Shown piece by piece: positions 16,651 through 25,700 of a stretch of 64,000 bases of DNA (positions are counted from its first letter, which is position 1; every line of letters begins with the position of its first letter). Origin of the DNA: Oscillospiraceae bacterium. GTDB lineage: Bacteria; Bacillota; Clostridia; UBA1212. A program made the position numbers and the translations under genes. The DNA is taken from NCBI GenBank assembly GCA_015069195.1, contig SVJA01000008.1, positions 1 through 64,000 of the forward strand, written 5' to 3'. The notes beneath the pieces are model-generated. The model made no database searches. It had not been told where the DNA came from and worked only from the letters and a program-made list of their open reading frames with translations.

Positions 16651-17250
16651 TCAATTTTTACCCGCTTTCTTTACGACAGAGATTTTATGAACAGGAATGC
16701 CGTACAAACTCGAAACCGCCTCTATGACCGTCTCTTTCACGGTATTTTTGTCTGCACCTTCCGCAGAAATCAGAATCCCTTTTATTTCAGGATATTCGTC
16801 ATAAATATGTACAAGGCGCTCGTTTCCGTCCGAATCTTTCACCACTTTATACACAGAACTCTCCTCAAGCCTTGAATTCACCCTTTTTCCGCCGTTTGAG
16901 TCACCCTCGTCGGTGTTTTCCTCAGTTGTCTGTATTTCGCTTGCATTGACCGTTTTTAAGCTTGTTTCGACATATATGATGACATCTGCATCCCCTACAC
17001 CCTTTATATTTTTTAAAACACTTTTAAGCCGTTTAGCTTCCGCATCAGCATAAGACAATTCACCGGCTGAATCATTTTTAAGCGACACATTGCTCTGATT
17101 TGCGTCATTTTTTGTCGAATCAGTATTATCACTTTTATCAAACAGCGGCGGAACAAACAACAAAATTAAAACACCCGCAATAATCGCAACAGATTCGAAT
17201 TTAAAATTTTTAAGTACTTTGAAATCAAATTTTTTAAACGACAACTTCAC
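16651..17250 (-). CDS. spoIIIAG: stage III sporulation protein AG
   Basis: SpoIIIAG forms a large ring in the intermembrane space between mother cell and forespore. A membrane segment (about residues 20-38) follows a basic N-terminus. After a serine/asparagine-rich linker comes the ring domain with LKSVLKNIKGVGDADVIIYV and the C-terminal IKGILISAEGADK strand-helix. A GTG start at 17250 is preferred because AAAGGGGG lies 7 nt upstream, leaving no overlap with spoIIIAF. Confidence 0.88.
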   Translation of the reverse strand: MKLSFKKFDFKVLKNFKFESVAIIAGVLILLFVPPLFDKSDNTDSTKNDANQSNVSLKNDSAGELSYADAEAKRLKSVLKNIKGVGDADVIIYVETSLKTVNASEIQTTEENTDEGDSNGGKRVNSRLEESSVYKVVKDSDGNERLVHIYDEYPEIKGILISAEGADKNTVKETVIEAVSSLYGIPVHKISVVKKAGKN

Positions 17251-17252
17251 AT

Positions 17253-17840
17253 TCACACCCCCTTTGAATCTATTTCGCAAATTTCCGCAGAAACGCCCAG
17301 CGTATCGCTTAAAGTTTTCCTGATGCCGTCATAGTCAAATTCCGGCTCTTTACTGTTCCCCCCAAAGGAAATCTCTATATCCTCTATCAGCGGAACGTTC
17401 GTGATAATTCCTTTATCTCCTGACGTCTCAGGTTTCTCGTCCGACACAACACATTTCACGCCCAACACAGAGCCGAACAGCGACGATTTTATATCCTTGC
17501 ATACAGTAACCGACACATCACAGATAACACCGTTTTCTTCAAGCAGCTTTTTCTCCGCAAGAGTTTCAACGGATGAAGAATATTCAGAAATAACGTTTTT
17601 TATGTAATTGTCATCTGCACTGTCAGAGACCGTCCCGATTTTACTTTTGAAAAGCATATCAATGTTCTGAGGATCAAAGCCGTCCGAAAACATATTCAAA
17701 ACCGGAACTGCAGTTACAAGCAGAAAAATTATTCCGAATGCAGTATGCACCGTCTTTTTCACGGAATTTTCGGGAATGATTTTTAAAATCAACGACATCA
17801 CGACGGAAGAAACAATTATTCCGATAATCCACCTTGCCAT
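17253..17840 (-). CDS. spoIIIAF: stage III sporulation protein AF
   Basis: SpoIIIAF is a membrane component of the SpoIIIA-SpoIIQ channel, with a domain related to the ring-forming proteins. Two membrane segments occupy about residues 3-55, and a periplasm-like soluble domain follows, ending in IRKTLSDTLGVSAEICEID. The ATG at 17840 fits a GAGGTG site better than a GTG two codons earlier. It is 12 bp after spoIIIAE. Confidence 0.87.
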   Translation of the reverse strand: MARWIIGIIVSSVVMSLILKIIPENSVKKTVHTAFGIIFLLVTAVPVLNMFSDGFDPQNIDMLFKSKIGTVSDSADDNYIKNVISEYSSSVETLAEKKLLEENGVICDVSVTVCKDIKSSLFGSVLGVKCVVSDEKPETSGDKGIITNVPLIEDIEISFGGNSKEPEFDYDGIRKTLSDTLGVSAEICEIDSKGV

Positions 17841-17852
17841 AAGCACTTCACC

Positions 17853-18881
17853 TCACGAAAAACGAACGGATGTAAACATTGCAATGTTCAATATAAAAAA
17901 CACACCGATAAGTCCGACCATACCCATAAGCATCGTAAAAGCTTCTGATATATTACCGATTACCGATTTTATTCTGCCGTTACCGAAAGGCGTTGCTATA
18001 AAAGCCGCAATCCGTAAAAGTACCGTATATGCAAACAATTTCAGAAACGGAGAGATTCCTGTTATAAATACTGCAGCAGAAGCACCTATCCCCGCAGCAC
18101 TTTTAACGGCACACAGCCCGGAAAAGACAAGATCCGCCGACTCCGACAAATACGAACCTACAAACGGAATCAGATTTCCTGCATATTTAACGGTTTTACC
18201 CGCCACTCCGGAAAACTGCCCCGACACCGCACCGGTCACCGCAGTTACACAGAAAAACACCGTCATCGTGAGACCCAACCCCCACACAAAAAGGCTCTTT
18301 ACGCCTCCTCTGAGTTCCGAAACAGGAAACTTGTCCGTCAGGCAATCGCACAGTCCCAAAGCACCGTATAAGACCGCCAAAGGTACAAAAAACCAGCAAA
18401 CCACAGCCGACACATACTGTGCTACGGCAACAAATACCGTACTCCCCGTTTTAAGCCCGAGTGCTGCAATAAGCGGTATCACCGCAACGGAAACCGACTC
18501 CATACCGGTAGCGGCTTCAACAGCAAACTGCACTCCTCCTATAAAAAGACCGCTCAAAAGAATTGAAACGATTATCGCAGAAGTATTCTCGTTAAGCTCA
18601 TAAAAAGGGCTGTTACTCCCTGCAAAATTCGCCGCAACTGCAGACAGTATGCATATCCCCAGAATTATCGCCGTAAGACCTATATTTTCCGTAAGGTTGT
18701 CCAGCAACTCTTTGATTATCGCGGCAATCACGCTCCCCGGCGACAAATTCATTTCACCGTTAAGAGCATCCGCCATCAGTCCTCCCGGATCTACTGCACC
18801 GCCGTAACTTCCGTAAGCCGAAAGCATATCCGAAATCGCACCCAACTCTTTTTGACTGTTTTCCGTCGCATAAAGTGTCAT
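17853..18881 (-). CDS. spoIIIAE: stage III sporulation protein AE
   Basis: SpoIIIAE is the largest membrane protein of the mother-cell channel apparatus. The 342-residue protein has about eight hydrophobic segments from residue 65 onward. It is shorter than the about 400 residues usual in Bacillus because it lacks the N-terminal signal-like region; AGGTGAG directly before the ATG supports this start. The C-terminal PFLKLFAYTVLLRIAAF segment is typical of the family. Confidence 0.88.
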   Translation of the reverse strand: MTLYATENSQKELGAISDMLSAYGSYGGAVDPGGLMADALNGEMNLSPGSVIAAIIKELLDNLTENIGLTAIILGICILSAVAANFAGSNSPFYELNENTSAIIVSILLSGLFIGGVQFAVEAATGMESVSVAVIPLIAALGLKTGSTVFVAVAQYVSAVVCWFFVPLAVLYGALGLCDCLTDKFPVSELRGGVKSLFVWGLGLTMTVFFCVTAVTGAVSGQFSGVAGKTVKYAGNLIPFVGSYLSESADLVFSGLCAVKSAAGIGASAAVFITGISPFLKLFAYTVLLRIAAFIATPFGNGRIKSVIGNISEAFTMLMGMVGLIGVFFILNIAMFTSVRFS

Positions 18882-18908
18882 AATCTCACCTGCCTGCCCT
18901 TTGGTAAA

Positions 18909-19310
18909 TTAAAAAACATTTGTATTTATTATTTCTATAACTGTTTCGGTCAATGTTAAGGCGAGCGGCATTACGGCGGAAACGACGCAGATGCGGCCGG
19001 TCGTTTCCACCGTGGTCGCGACGGCGGCGCAGCCGCCGTCGCGACAAGTTTCGGCAGCAAAGCTGCACACGAAACTTATGCCGCTCACCTTTAATATTGT
19101 TGAAACATAAATATTGCCGTCAGAATAATTTGCCAGAAGCGATTTCATACCGGCAAACAAATCGTTCACGGAAGAAATCACCGACAGAAAAATGATGCTG
19201 ACACCTGCCAAAGAAATTAAAACAGCAAATTCAGGTTTGATCTGCCGCATAACAACTGCCAGAACAGCCAGAATAATGCCGAAAATACCGATTTTGATAA
19301 TATCGTACAT
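18909..19310 (-). CDS. spoIIIAD: stage III sporulation protein AD
   Basis: SpoIIIAD is a small multi-pass membrane protein of the SpoIIIA channel. Its 133 residues and four hydrophobic segments match the family, and the segment VSTILKVSGISFVCSFAAE corresponds to the conserved ILKIxGIAY region. From codon 74 onward the base composition becomes much richer in G and C than the neighbouring genes, and 134 nt fold into four nested inverted repeats (18958-19091). The protein alignment shows no insertion, so the DNA structure is written into an otherwise normal gene. Confidence 0.88.
   Translation of the reverse strand: MYDIIKIGIFGIILAVLAVVMRQIKPEFAVLISLAGVSIIFLSVISSVNDLFAGMKSLLANYSDGNIYVSTILKVSGISFVCSFAAETCRDGGCAAVATTVETTGRICVVSAVMPLALTLTETVIEIINTNVF
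18958..19091. repeat. cloverleaf of four inverted repeats inside spoIIIAD
   Basis: An outer stem (18958-18971 with 19078-19091, 13 of 14 paired) encloses three hairpins. They are 18973-18986 with 19000-19013 (13 of 14), 19015-19028 with 19032-19045 (14 of 14, 3-nt loop), and 19046-19053 with 19070-19077 (8 of 8) extended by GCAGC/GCTGC. Only one or two bases remain unpaired between stems. All of it is coding sequence for spoIIIAD. Confidence 0.85.
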
Positions 19311-19320
19311 AAATCCACTC

Positions 19321-19515
19321 CTAAAAGCCGAAAACCGCCCTTAAGGCATCCATAAGTGCGCCTATTTCCTGTACAACTACTATAAGGACTATCACAAGGC
19401 CTGCAATCGTAACCATCAATGCCTGCTCGTCCCTGCCCGATTTAGACAGCAAAATATTTATAACCGCAACAATTACCCCGACTGCTGCTATTTTAAAAAT
19501 CAGATCGATATCCAT
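19321..19515 (-). CDS. spoIIIAC: stage III sporulation protein AC
   Basis: A 64-residue protein with two hydrophobic segments, the normal size for SpoIIIAC. It contains the family stretch LSKSGRDEQALMVTIAGL between the segments. It acts in the mother-cell membrane with SpoIIIAD. It lies 10 bp before spoIIIAD and 12 bp after spoIIIAB. Confidence 0.9.
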   Translation of the reverse strand: MDIDLIFKIAAVGVIVAVINILLSKSGRDEQALMVTIAGLVIVLIVVVQEIGALMDALRAVFGF

Positions 19516-19527
19516 TACACCGCCCCC

Positions 19528-20058
19528 TTACCACAACAACAAAATCAATACGGCAGAAGCCGCCGCACCGAGCTTTATAAAAAGGTTGCCGTCTTTCTTT
19601 AATTTCACATCGGCTTCCGTTATCAATAAATCGAGTTTTTCCGCCACCGTTTTCAGATGCTCCGAATGATGCTTTACATCGGCTCGTCCGAGTGTAGAAG
19701 ACAGCGAACATAAAAGATTTATTTCACCATCCGAAAGCAAACCTTTTTCCGAAACCGATTCTACCGTATCTCGCCAGGCTTCCTCACCCGACAAAATCCC
19801 TTGCGAAAGCTTATCACCAAAGATTGAAAACAAATTATATTCCGGATATTCTTTACAAAATCTTTGTCGGCATTCATTCATACATTCCTCTAAAGCAAGC
19901 TCGTCCAAAGAAATTCTACTTTCCGTAAATTCAATCCCGGCTCTGTATTCCGCAAGAATATCACGCCGCATTTGCAATCGCTTTTTCAGCTTATATCCTG
20001 TCATTATTCCGGAAGACGCAATCAAGACAGCCCCCGCAGATTTCAAAACAAACAACAT
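19528..20058 (-). CDS. spoIIIAB: stage III sporulation protein AB
   Basis: SpoIIIAB is an inner-membrane protein resembling type II secretion GspF components, and a partner of the SpoIIIAA ATPase. From the ATG at 20058 it is 176 residues, with an N-terminal segment containing SGIMTGYKLKKRLQMRR, the family hallmark, then helices and a C-terminal membrane segment. A longer frame begins inside spoIIIAA; the AAAGGAGAG before 20058 supports the shorter start. Function follows from the family and operon. Confidence 0.88.
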   Translation of the reverse strand: MLFVLKSAGAVLIASSGIMTGYKLKKRLQMRRDILAEYRAGIEFTESRISLDELALEECMNECRQRFCKEYPEYNLFSIFGDKLSQGILSGEEAWRDTVESVSEKGLLSDGEINLLCSLSSTLGRADVKHHSEHLKTVAEKLDLLITEADVKLKKDGNLFIKLGAAASAVLILLLW

Positions 20059-20078
20059 CTTTTGTAAATACTCTCCTT

Positions 20079-21014
20079 TCAGACAATCTGCCTTACACTG
20101 CCCGGACCGTCCGAACAATCAAGCACAATAAATCGTTCAAAAAAGTTATCATCAATCATATTTCCGATTTCTTTCCTCGCCCTTACCTCTTCCAGACTGC
20201 TTCCGTGCGTCGTTGAAATTACTTTAATTCCGGAATTTATTGCCGAAGCAACAGCCGCATAATCCCCCGGTCCGCCTATTTCATCAGTCACAATAACAGA
20301 CGGCGCCATCGACCTTATCATCATATAAATGCCCTTTTCCTTTACACAGCCGTCCAGAACATCAGTTCTTACACCCACATCATTTGAAGGTACACCGTTT
20401 TCACACGAACAAATCTCCGACCTCTCGTCAATAATTCCTACATTCGCCCCTCTGAACCTGACCGGTGACTGTCCTCCGTTTGATAAATACCTTGCAATAT
20501 CTCTGACAAGCGTTGTCTTACCGCAACATGGCGGCGAAATGATAAGCGTACTCCTTATTTCTCTTTCGCTTTTTACGATGAACGGCAACACTTTTTTCGA
20601 ACAACCTATAATCTCCTTCGAAACCCTGATATTCAACGCCGTTATATCGCGTATCATCCCGTCACTTTGTACTCTGCCGCATATTCCTACCCTGTGACCG
20701 CCCGAGAGCGTCACAAAACCATTTCTTATATCTTCCGTGTATGCGTAAATCGAATTTCTGCAAATTCTCAAAAACAAATCGCGCATCTCATTCGCCGTCA
20801 TCCGAAGTGCCCTGTCCGTATGTTTCAGACTCAAACCGTTTGCAGTCAAAAAATACGACTCATCGTCAATAACAACGGAAAGCGGTTTTTCCGTCCTCAG
20901 ACGTATTTCTTTCACCTTGCCGACGGTTTCCGCATTCACCGCTTCCGAAAGCAGCTTGCCGGCAGTTCCGCCAATCTTATCGGTTATCTCATTCTTAAAT
21001 TTTAAACAGTTCAT
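20079..21014 (-). CDS. spoIIIAA: stage III sporulation protein AA, ATPase
   Basis: SpoIIIAA is the motor ATPase of the mother-cell channel, related to type II/IV secretion ATPases. The Walker A motif is SPPCCGKTTLVRDIARYLS, and the Walker B region is VIVTDEIGGPGDYAAV. The 311-residue length from ATG 21014 is normal; GGAGGAGCGGG lies just ahead of it, so the longer frame to 21092 is not used. It is the first gene of the spoIIIA operon. A sigma-E promoter would be expected in 21015-21130, but I could not identify one with confidence. Confidence 0.93.
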   Translation of the reverse strand: MNCLKFKNEITDKIGGTAGKLLSEAVNAETVGKVKEIRLRTEKPLSVVIDDESYFLTANGLSLKHTDRALRMTANEMRDLFLRICRNSIYAYTEDIRNGFVTLSGGHRVGICGRVQSDGMIRDITALNIRVSKEIIGCSKKVLPFIVKSEREIRSTLIISPPCCGKTTLVRDIARYLSNGGQSPVRFRGANVGIIDERSEICSCENGVPSNDVGVRTDVLDGCVKEKGIYMMIRSMAPSVIVTDEIGGPGDYAAVASAINSGIKVISTTHGSSLEEVRARKEIGNMIDDNFFERFIVLDCSDGPGSVRQIV

Positions 21015-21132
21015 AAATCCCGCTCCTCCGCCTGCAACTTGTACACAACAATCTATGCACCAAAAGCACCGTTTAGAACTGTTTGTCCGCAAAATTTATC
21101 TGTATACAATTTAATTAAATAAAAATCAAAAA

Positions 21133-21170
21133 GGCACACCTCACAGACATTTACGCCTATGGGGTGTGCC
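21133..21170 (-). terminator. terminator after the satD/DUF3307 unit
   Basis: Arms GGCACACC and GGTGTGCC (21133-21140 and 21163-21170); on the minus strand TTTTTGATTTTTATT follows. It separates satD/DUF3307 from spoIIIAA. Confidence 0.75.
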
Positions 21171-21209
21171 GCATGCTTCATATTAAAAACGGATAAATCC
21201 GGAATAATA

Positions 21210-21705
21210 TTAACCATATAATGAAAGAACGTATTTGATTAATAATGTTGAAATAAGTGTAATAGAAAGGCTCAATAAAGTTCCGATTAAATATTTTTCT
21301 GCAAAATCTTTATCTTCAAGTTGCTTAAAACGAGCAATACTTTTTGCAGTAAGAACCAGACCTATTACACTGTATTGGTTACCAAGCAATAATATAGCAG
21401 TTATAATTCTTTCCAATTTTCCAATAATACTTCCTGCGTTGTTACTTGGACTATTATTAGTTTCTTCATTTTTAAAAATAAAGGCAAATATCTTTTTTAT
21501 AAAAACTGCTGTTGGATCAAGCAGTAGTACAAACAGCAAACCATAGTTCAAAAAACAGAAAATCAATAATTATAAAAGTCAAAAAATACATACCGCTATG
21601 AGCCAATAAAACACTAACATTATTTTTCTTACTTTCTGCCATATCTGAAGTTTGCAAAAAATAATCAGCAATCATATGCCCAATCAATAATATTACCAAT
21701 AACAT
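21210..21705 (-). pseudogene. DUF3307 membrane protein, frameshifted and probably shortened
   Basis: Two overlapping frames hold the two ends of one gene. The first (21517-21705) starts MLLVILLIGHMIADYFLQT, the DUF3307 N-terminus. The second (21210-21566) carries the conserved C-terminal part: IGKLERIITAILLLGNQ, then AKSIARFKQLEDKDFAEKYLIGT. They are out of phase, and the central membrane part expected between them (about 80-100 residues in full-length relatives) is missing. A deletion with frameshift is the simplest reading. DUF3307 genes commonly sit beside satD, as here, one base apart. Confidence 0.65.
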
Positions 21706-22566
21706 TTATACTACCTCCAAGTGTTTCAAATACTTCAATGTCACAACAGCCAAATTTCTTGCTTCATATATGTTCGCAGCTTTTATCGTTTTATCTGCAC
21801 TTTGTCTGGTAACACCAAGTATTTCCGATAGTTGCATAGGCAATCCGCGGACTTTACCTTCTGTAACAAAAAAAGTATCAGTATTTTCGATTGCATCGAT
21901 TGGTCTGCTTTCAAAATTTAAATGTGATAATTTGAAAATCAAAGGTTCTCGATGTTTTTTATAAATCTTAAAAACATCGAATTGTACAGTCTCACTTCTA
22001 AGTAATATTAATCGCACAATATCTTTTAATACATTTATATTGATTATATCATACGCGTTAATGGGATATAAAAGTTCAGACAGTAGCATTATCTGGTTCT
22101 GATATTCACTCTGTTTATTAATAATTAAAGCGGTAGAATTAAATAGTGAATTAATTATAATATCATTTTTTTCACCGGAGAAAAGTAGAACAGAATAACC
22201 CAAAGATTCTTCTGTGGCATTTATTGCACGTCGTGCATTATGATAAGCAGATCCGTCTTGAGCAGTGGTTCCGGCATATTTTATGATAACATCCCACTCG
22301 CCAACTCCGATTCCGGCTCTTATTTCAACCGGAGCAACTAACATACTAAATAATCTAAAATATAAGTAAGATGCTTCAACCGAAGAAAACAATCCCTGCA
22401 ATTCATCACCAGCACTAAAAAAAACGTCTTTTTCCAAAGAACGTCTAAATGCTATATTTAAAACTTGGACAACATGATAAATATAATCTTGTATTTCATT
22501 TCTGTTTTTCGAAGAATATCTTCTGGATTTCTTTAAATCCATTATAAGAGCAGTATATTTATTCAT
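21706..22566 (-). CDS. satD: SatD family protein
   Basis: SatD proteins are found in Firmicutes beside DUF3307 genes; the name comes from an acid-tolerance locus in Streptococcus mutans. The biochemical role is not known. The 286-residue protein has an N-terminal domain starting MNKYTALIMDLKKSRRYS and containing AGDELQGLFSSVEASYLYFR and GIGVGEW, which resembles a nucleotide-cyclase-like fold. The C-terminus has a helix-turn-helix (QLSEILGVTRQSADKTIKAA). The HTH and two palindromes over its promoter suggest that it regulates itself. Confidence 0.78.
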   Translation of the reverse strand: MNKYTALIMDLKKSRRYSSKNRNEIQDYIYHVVQVLNIAFRRSLEKDVFFSAGDELQGLFSSVEASYLYFRLFSMLVAPVEIRAGIGVGEWDVIIKYAGTTAQDGSAYHNARRAINATEESLGYSVLLFSGEKNDIIINSLFNSTALIINKQSEYQNQIMLLSELLYPINAYDIININVLKDIVRLILLRSETVQFDVFKIYKKHREPLIFKLSHLNFESRPIDAIENTDTFFVTEGKVRGLPMQLSEILGVTRQSADKTIKAANIYEARNLAVVTLKYLKHLEVV

Positions 22567-22585
22567 CTACCTCACCTCAGCAATG

Positions 22586-22658
22586 ATTATATGATACAAT
22601 GATTTAAAAAGCAACCGTTTTTGGTTGCTTTTTAAATTAGCAACCATTTTCAGTTGCT
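22586..22658 (-). promoter_or_regulatory. satD promoter with two palindromic operator-like sites
   Basis: The minus strand has TATAAT (22586-22591) 17 bp from TTGCTT (22609-22614). The -35 box lies inside a palindrome with arms AAAAAGCAACC and GGTTGCTTTTT (22606-22633). A second, AGCAAC-N8-GTTGCT, is centred 29 bp further upstream (22639-22658). The repeated AGCAAC half-site suggests binding of a dimeric regulator, perhaps SatD itself. Confidence 0.65.
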
Positions 22659-22684
22659 TTTCTCGTATATACTTTTGCCAAAAA

Positions 22685-22721
22685 GCGCCCGGGCAGCGAT
22701 TTAAAATCGCTGCCCGGGCGC
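22685..22721 (-). terminator. strong terminator of the surface repeat protein gene
   Basis: A perfect 17-bp stem (22685-22701, 22705-22721) with a 3-nt loop; TTTTTGG follows on the minus strand. Confidence 0.88.
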
Positions 22722-22739
22722 AGGTCTTATAATCTGTTA

Positions 22740-25700
22740 TCAGAACAAGTCAAAAATATCGGAATTGTCGATATTATTATCCGGCTCTGCATAAAGTGTA
22801 AACCTATCTCCGGAAAGTATTCCGCTTTCTGTAGACGAAACATACGTTGCTGTTGAGAACACATACGTATCACTGTATGTAACAGCATATTTTGTCTCAC
22901 CATCTTCTTCATAAGAATATGTACAATACATTCTTACATAGATTGTCTTATTACCTCTTACATTGATCGAAGCCGCGTACTGACCTGACGGAGTTGCATT
23001 ATCTCCGTAAACATTACTGATTTTTTGCAGATTTGCAGAATTAGATTCAAGTGTAAGAACATTCACAGTCGATGTTTTACCTGTATCGGGATCCGTTACT
23101 ACAGTAGCAGGTTTGTCAGTAGTACTGTCAACACCGTAGAACAATGTACCCCACTCAACAATCTTGTAATCAGCGTTCGGAGTAAACATACCGTAAACTG
23201 TATACCTATAATATGAAGAGGTCTTATTATTAACCAACTGAAGAACAGGAGTTATCGAAACATTCGGCTTAGCTTCAACAGAAGTACCGTATATAGGCTG
23301 AAGCTTCATCGTATTCAAAGCCTTGAAACTGAATGTTTCCTCGTAACTGATATACGGATAATATACACCGCTTATCAAGCAAGCTTCCGAACTCTTGCGA
23401 GTTGTTCCGGCATTTTTGTCAATCCAACCTACGAATGTACCTGAACCTGTAGCAGTCGCTGTAACCGTTGTGTTGTAATCAACTGAAATAGATGTCTTCG
23501 CACCATTTACAGTTCCATTTTCTACTACTGTGATTACCACTTTATTCTCTGTAGCAATCTTTGTGTAAGAAGCATCGATATTTACTACACCGCCGTTACC
23601 GTTTACGTAGATGTACATCGGAGTTACACAATTTTTCTCTTTGTAAAGTATGCTGTAGTCATACTTGTAACCGGTCTGGGTTGTGCCTTCGACAAGGTAA
23701 TACGTTGTATTATTGTATTTGGTTTCTTTATAACCTGCCTTATCCGCATGTTTCAGGAATTCCCAACCTGTGAACGCACTTCCGGCTTTAAACGGAGTGG
23801 CTGTTATAGCATCTACAGAGATATAAGAACCCTTTGCAGCCACTATTGTCTGAACAACCTGACCTGCAACATTCATAAAGTTAAACTGTGTACTTGTATC
23901 CGATGTTGCAGTAAATACTGCTACAATCTGCATATCCGTATGCAAACCATCATCAGAAAGCGTATATGATTTCGCTGTTGAAATAAGTCTGTCATAATCA
24001 TACGCAGCAGCTGCAGGAGACTTATGATACCATCCGAGGAAGCTGAGCGTATTACCGGATACACCCAATGTAACCTTACCACCGTATGTACCTACAGAGG
24101 TAACAGATATCGTACCCTGAGAAAATGGTTTCGATACAGCAGAAGAACCGCCGTTGTTTACAAGACTTTCTGCTGAAATTGCGCCACCGATTGTCTGGGT
24201 AAACACCTCAACTTTAAACACACTGATAAATTTAGCAGTAACTACTGAATCAGCGGTAACAGTGAAAGTATTACCGGTGATAGCATTACCGTTCACATAA
24301 ATCTTGTTCAATGTATAGCCGGGGTTCGCTTCGGGAGTAACCTCAAGCGTCCATACTGAATGATCCACATAATCACCCGAATTAATAACTTTATTGCCGT
24401 CTCTATTGTTTACGTTGATGGTAATCGTACCATTAGGCATATCTTTTATTGTTACCTTATACATTGCTCTGCACAAAGCTCTATATTCAGTATCAGCATT
24501 AACAGTATGTTCCTTAGATAAAATACCACGTGTTTCAGCACTATTATAAATAAGGTTCTCATTGTTTGCATAAAGTATACGTAATCTGTATTTTTGGGTT
24601 CCGGTAGGCGGAGTATACGTAACCGTAAGTTTCGTACCTGCATCTACGTAATCGCCATCTGAAACCTTAGCCTGGGTTTCACTGTTTTTGATGGTAATTT
24701 CACCCATAGACACACCGTTGTAGGTCTCATTCTTCTCCGCAGTCAACGAGCCGATTGTTACCTTATATATCGCTCCTACTGTTCCCGAGAAAGTAACATC
24801 GCTTGTAACCTTATGGTCTGCCGACACTACAGCATTTGATATCGTCGAGTTATCCTTGATAGATGAACCACCTGCTGTAATTGTCTTTACTCTGTATCCG
24901 TCAGCAGGATCAAGTTTAACTGTAAGTTCCGTGCCTGTATCTACATAACTATCGCTGGCTACAGTTGTCGTTGTGCCTTTTTTCACAACCGTAATTGTTC
25001 CATTGGTAATGTTACTGTAGGTAACCTTATATATCGCTCCTACTGTTCCAGAATATGTTACAGTTCCTGTAACCTTATGAGTTTGTGACACTACAGCATT
25101 CGATATCGTCGAGTTTTCTTTAATAGAGGTACCGCCTGCTGTAATGGTCTTTACTCTGTATCCGTCACCGGGATCAAGTTTAACTGTAAGTACCGTATCC
25201 ACATCCACATAACTATCTGCAGCGACAGCATTGCCGTTCGGATCCGCAAGTGTAATTACACCATTATCAGGATTAGATATCTTTACCTGATAGATCCTTC
25301 CTACCGTACCGGATATAACATCATCGTTTGCAATAGCATATGTATACGTTACCGCTGTCGTTGACATCGTTGTAAAGTCCTTCTTCTTAGTTCCATCTAA
25401 TGTAACTGTCTTCACTCTGTATCCTGAACCAGGGGTAAGTGTTACTGTAAGTTCCGTACCTGTATCTACATAACTATCGCTGGCTACGGTTGTCGTTGTG
25501 CCTTTTTTCACAACCGTAATTGTACAATTGCTAAAGTCGCTGTAAGTTACTTTGTATATCCTTCCTACCGTACCGGATATAACATCATCGTTTGCAATAG
25601 CATATGTATACGTTACCGCCGTCGTTGACATTGTTGTAAAGTCCTGCTTCTTAGTTCCATCTAATGTAACAGTCTTCACTCTGTATCCTGAACCAGGGGT

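Noticed and set aside
17776-18603. 275-codon open frame antisense to spoIIIAE
   Set aside because: Shadow of a membrane-protein gene; low-complexity Thr/Pro/Ala composition is expected from the reverse strand.
18958-19091. Mobile palindromic element inserted in a gene (Rickettsia-type palindromic element)
   Set aside because: SpoIIIAD keeps its normal length and conserved residues across the region, so no extra sequence has been inserted.
21015-21130. Sigma-E promoter for spoIIIA
   Set aside because: Expected here, and GTATACAGAT vaguely resembles a -10 box, but no matching -35 at the right distance could be defended.
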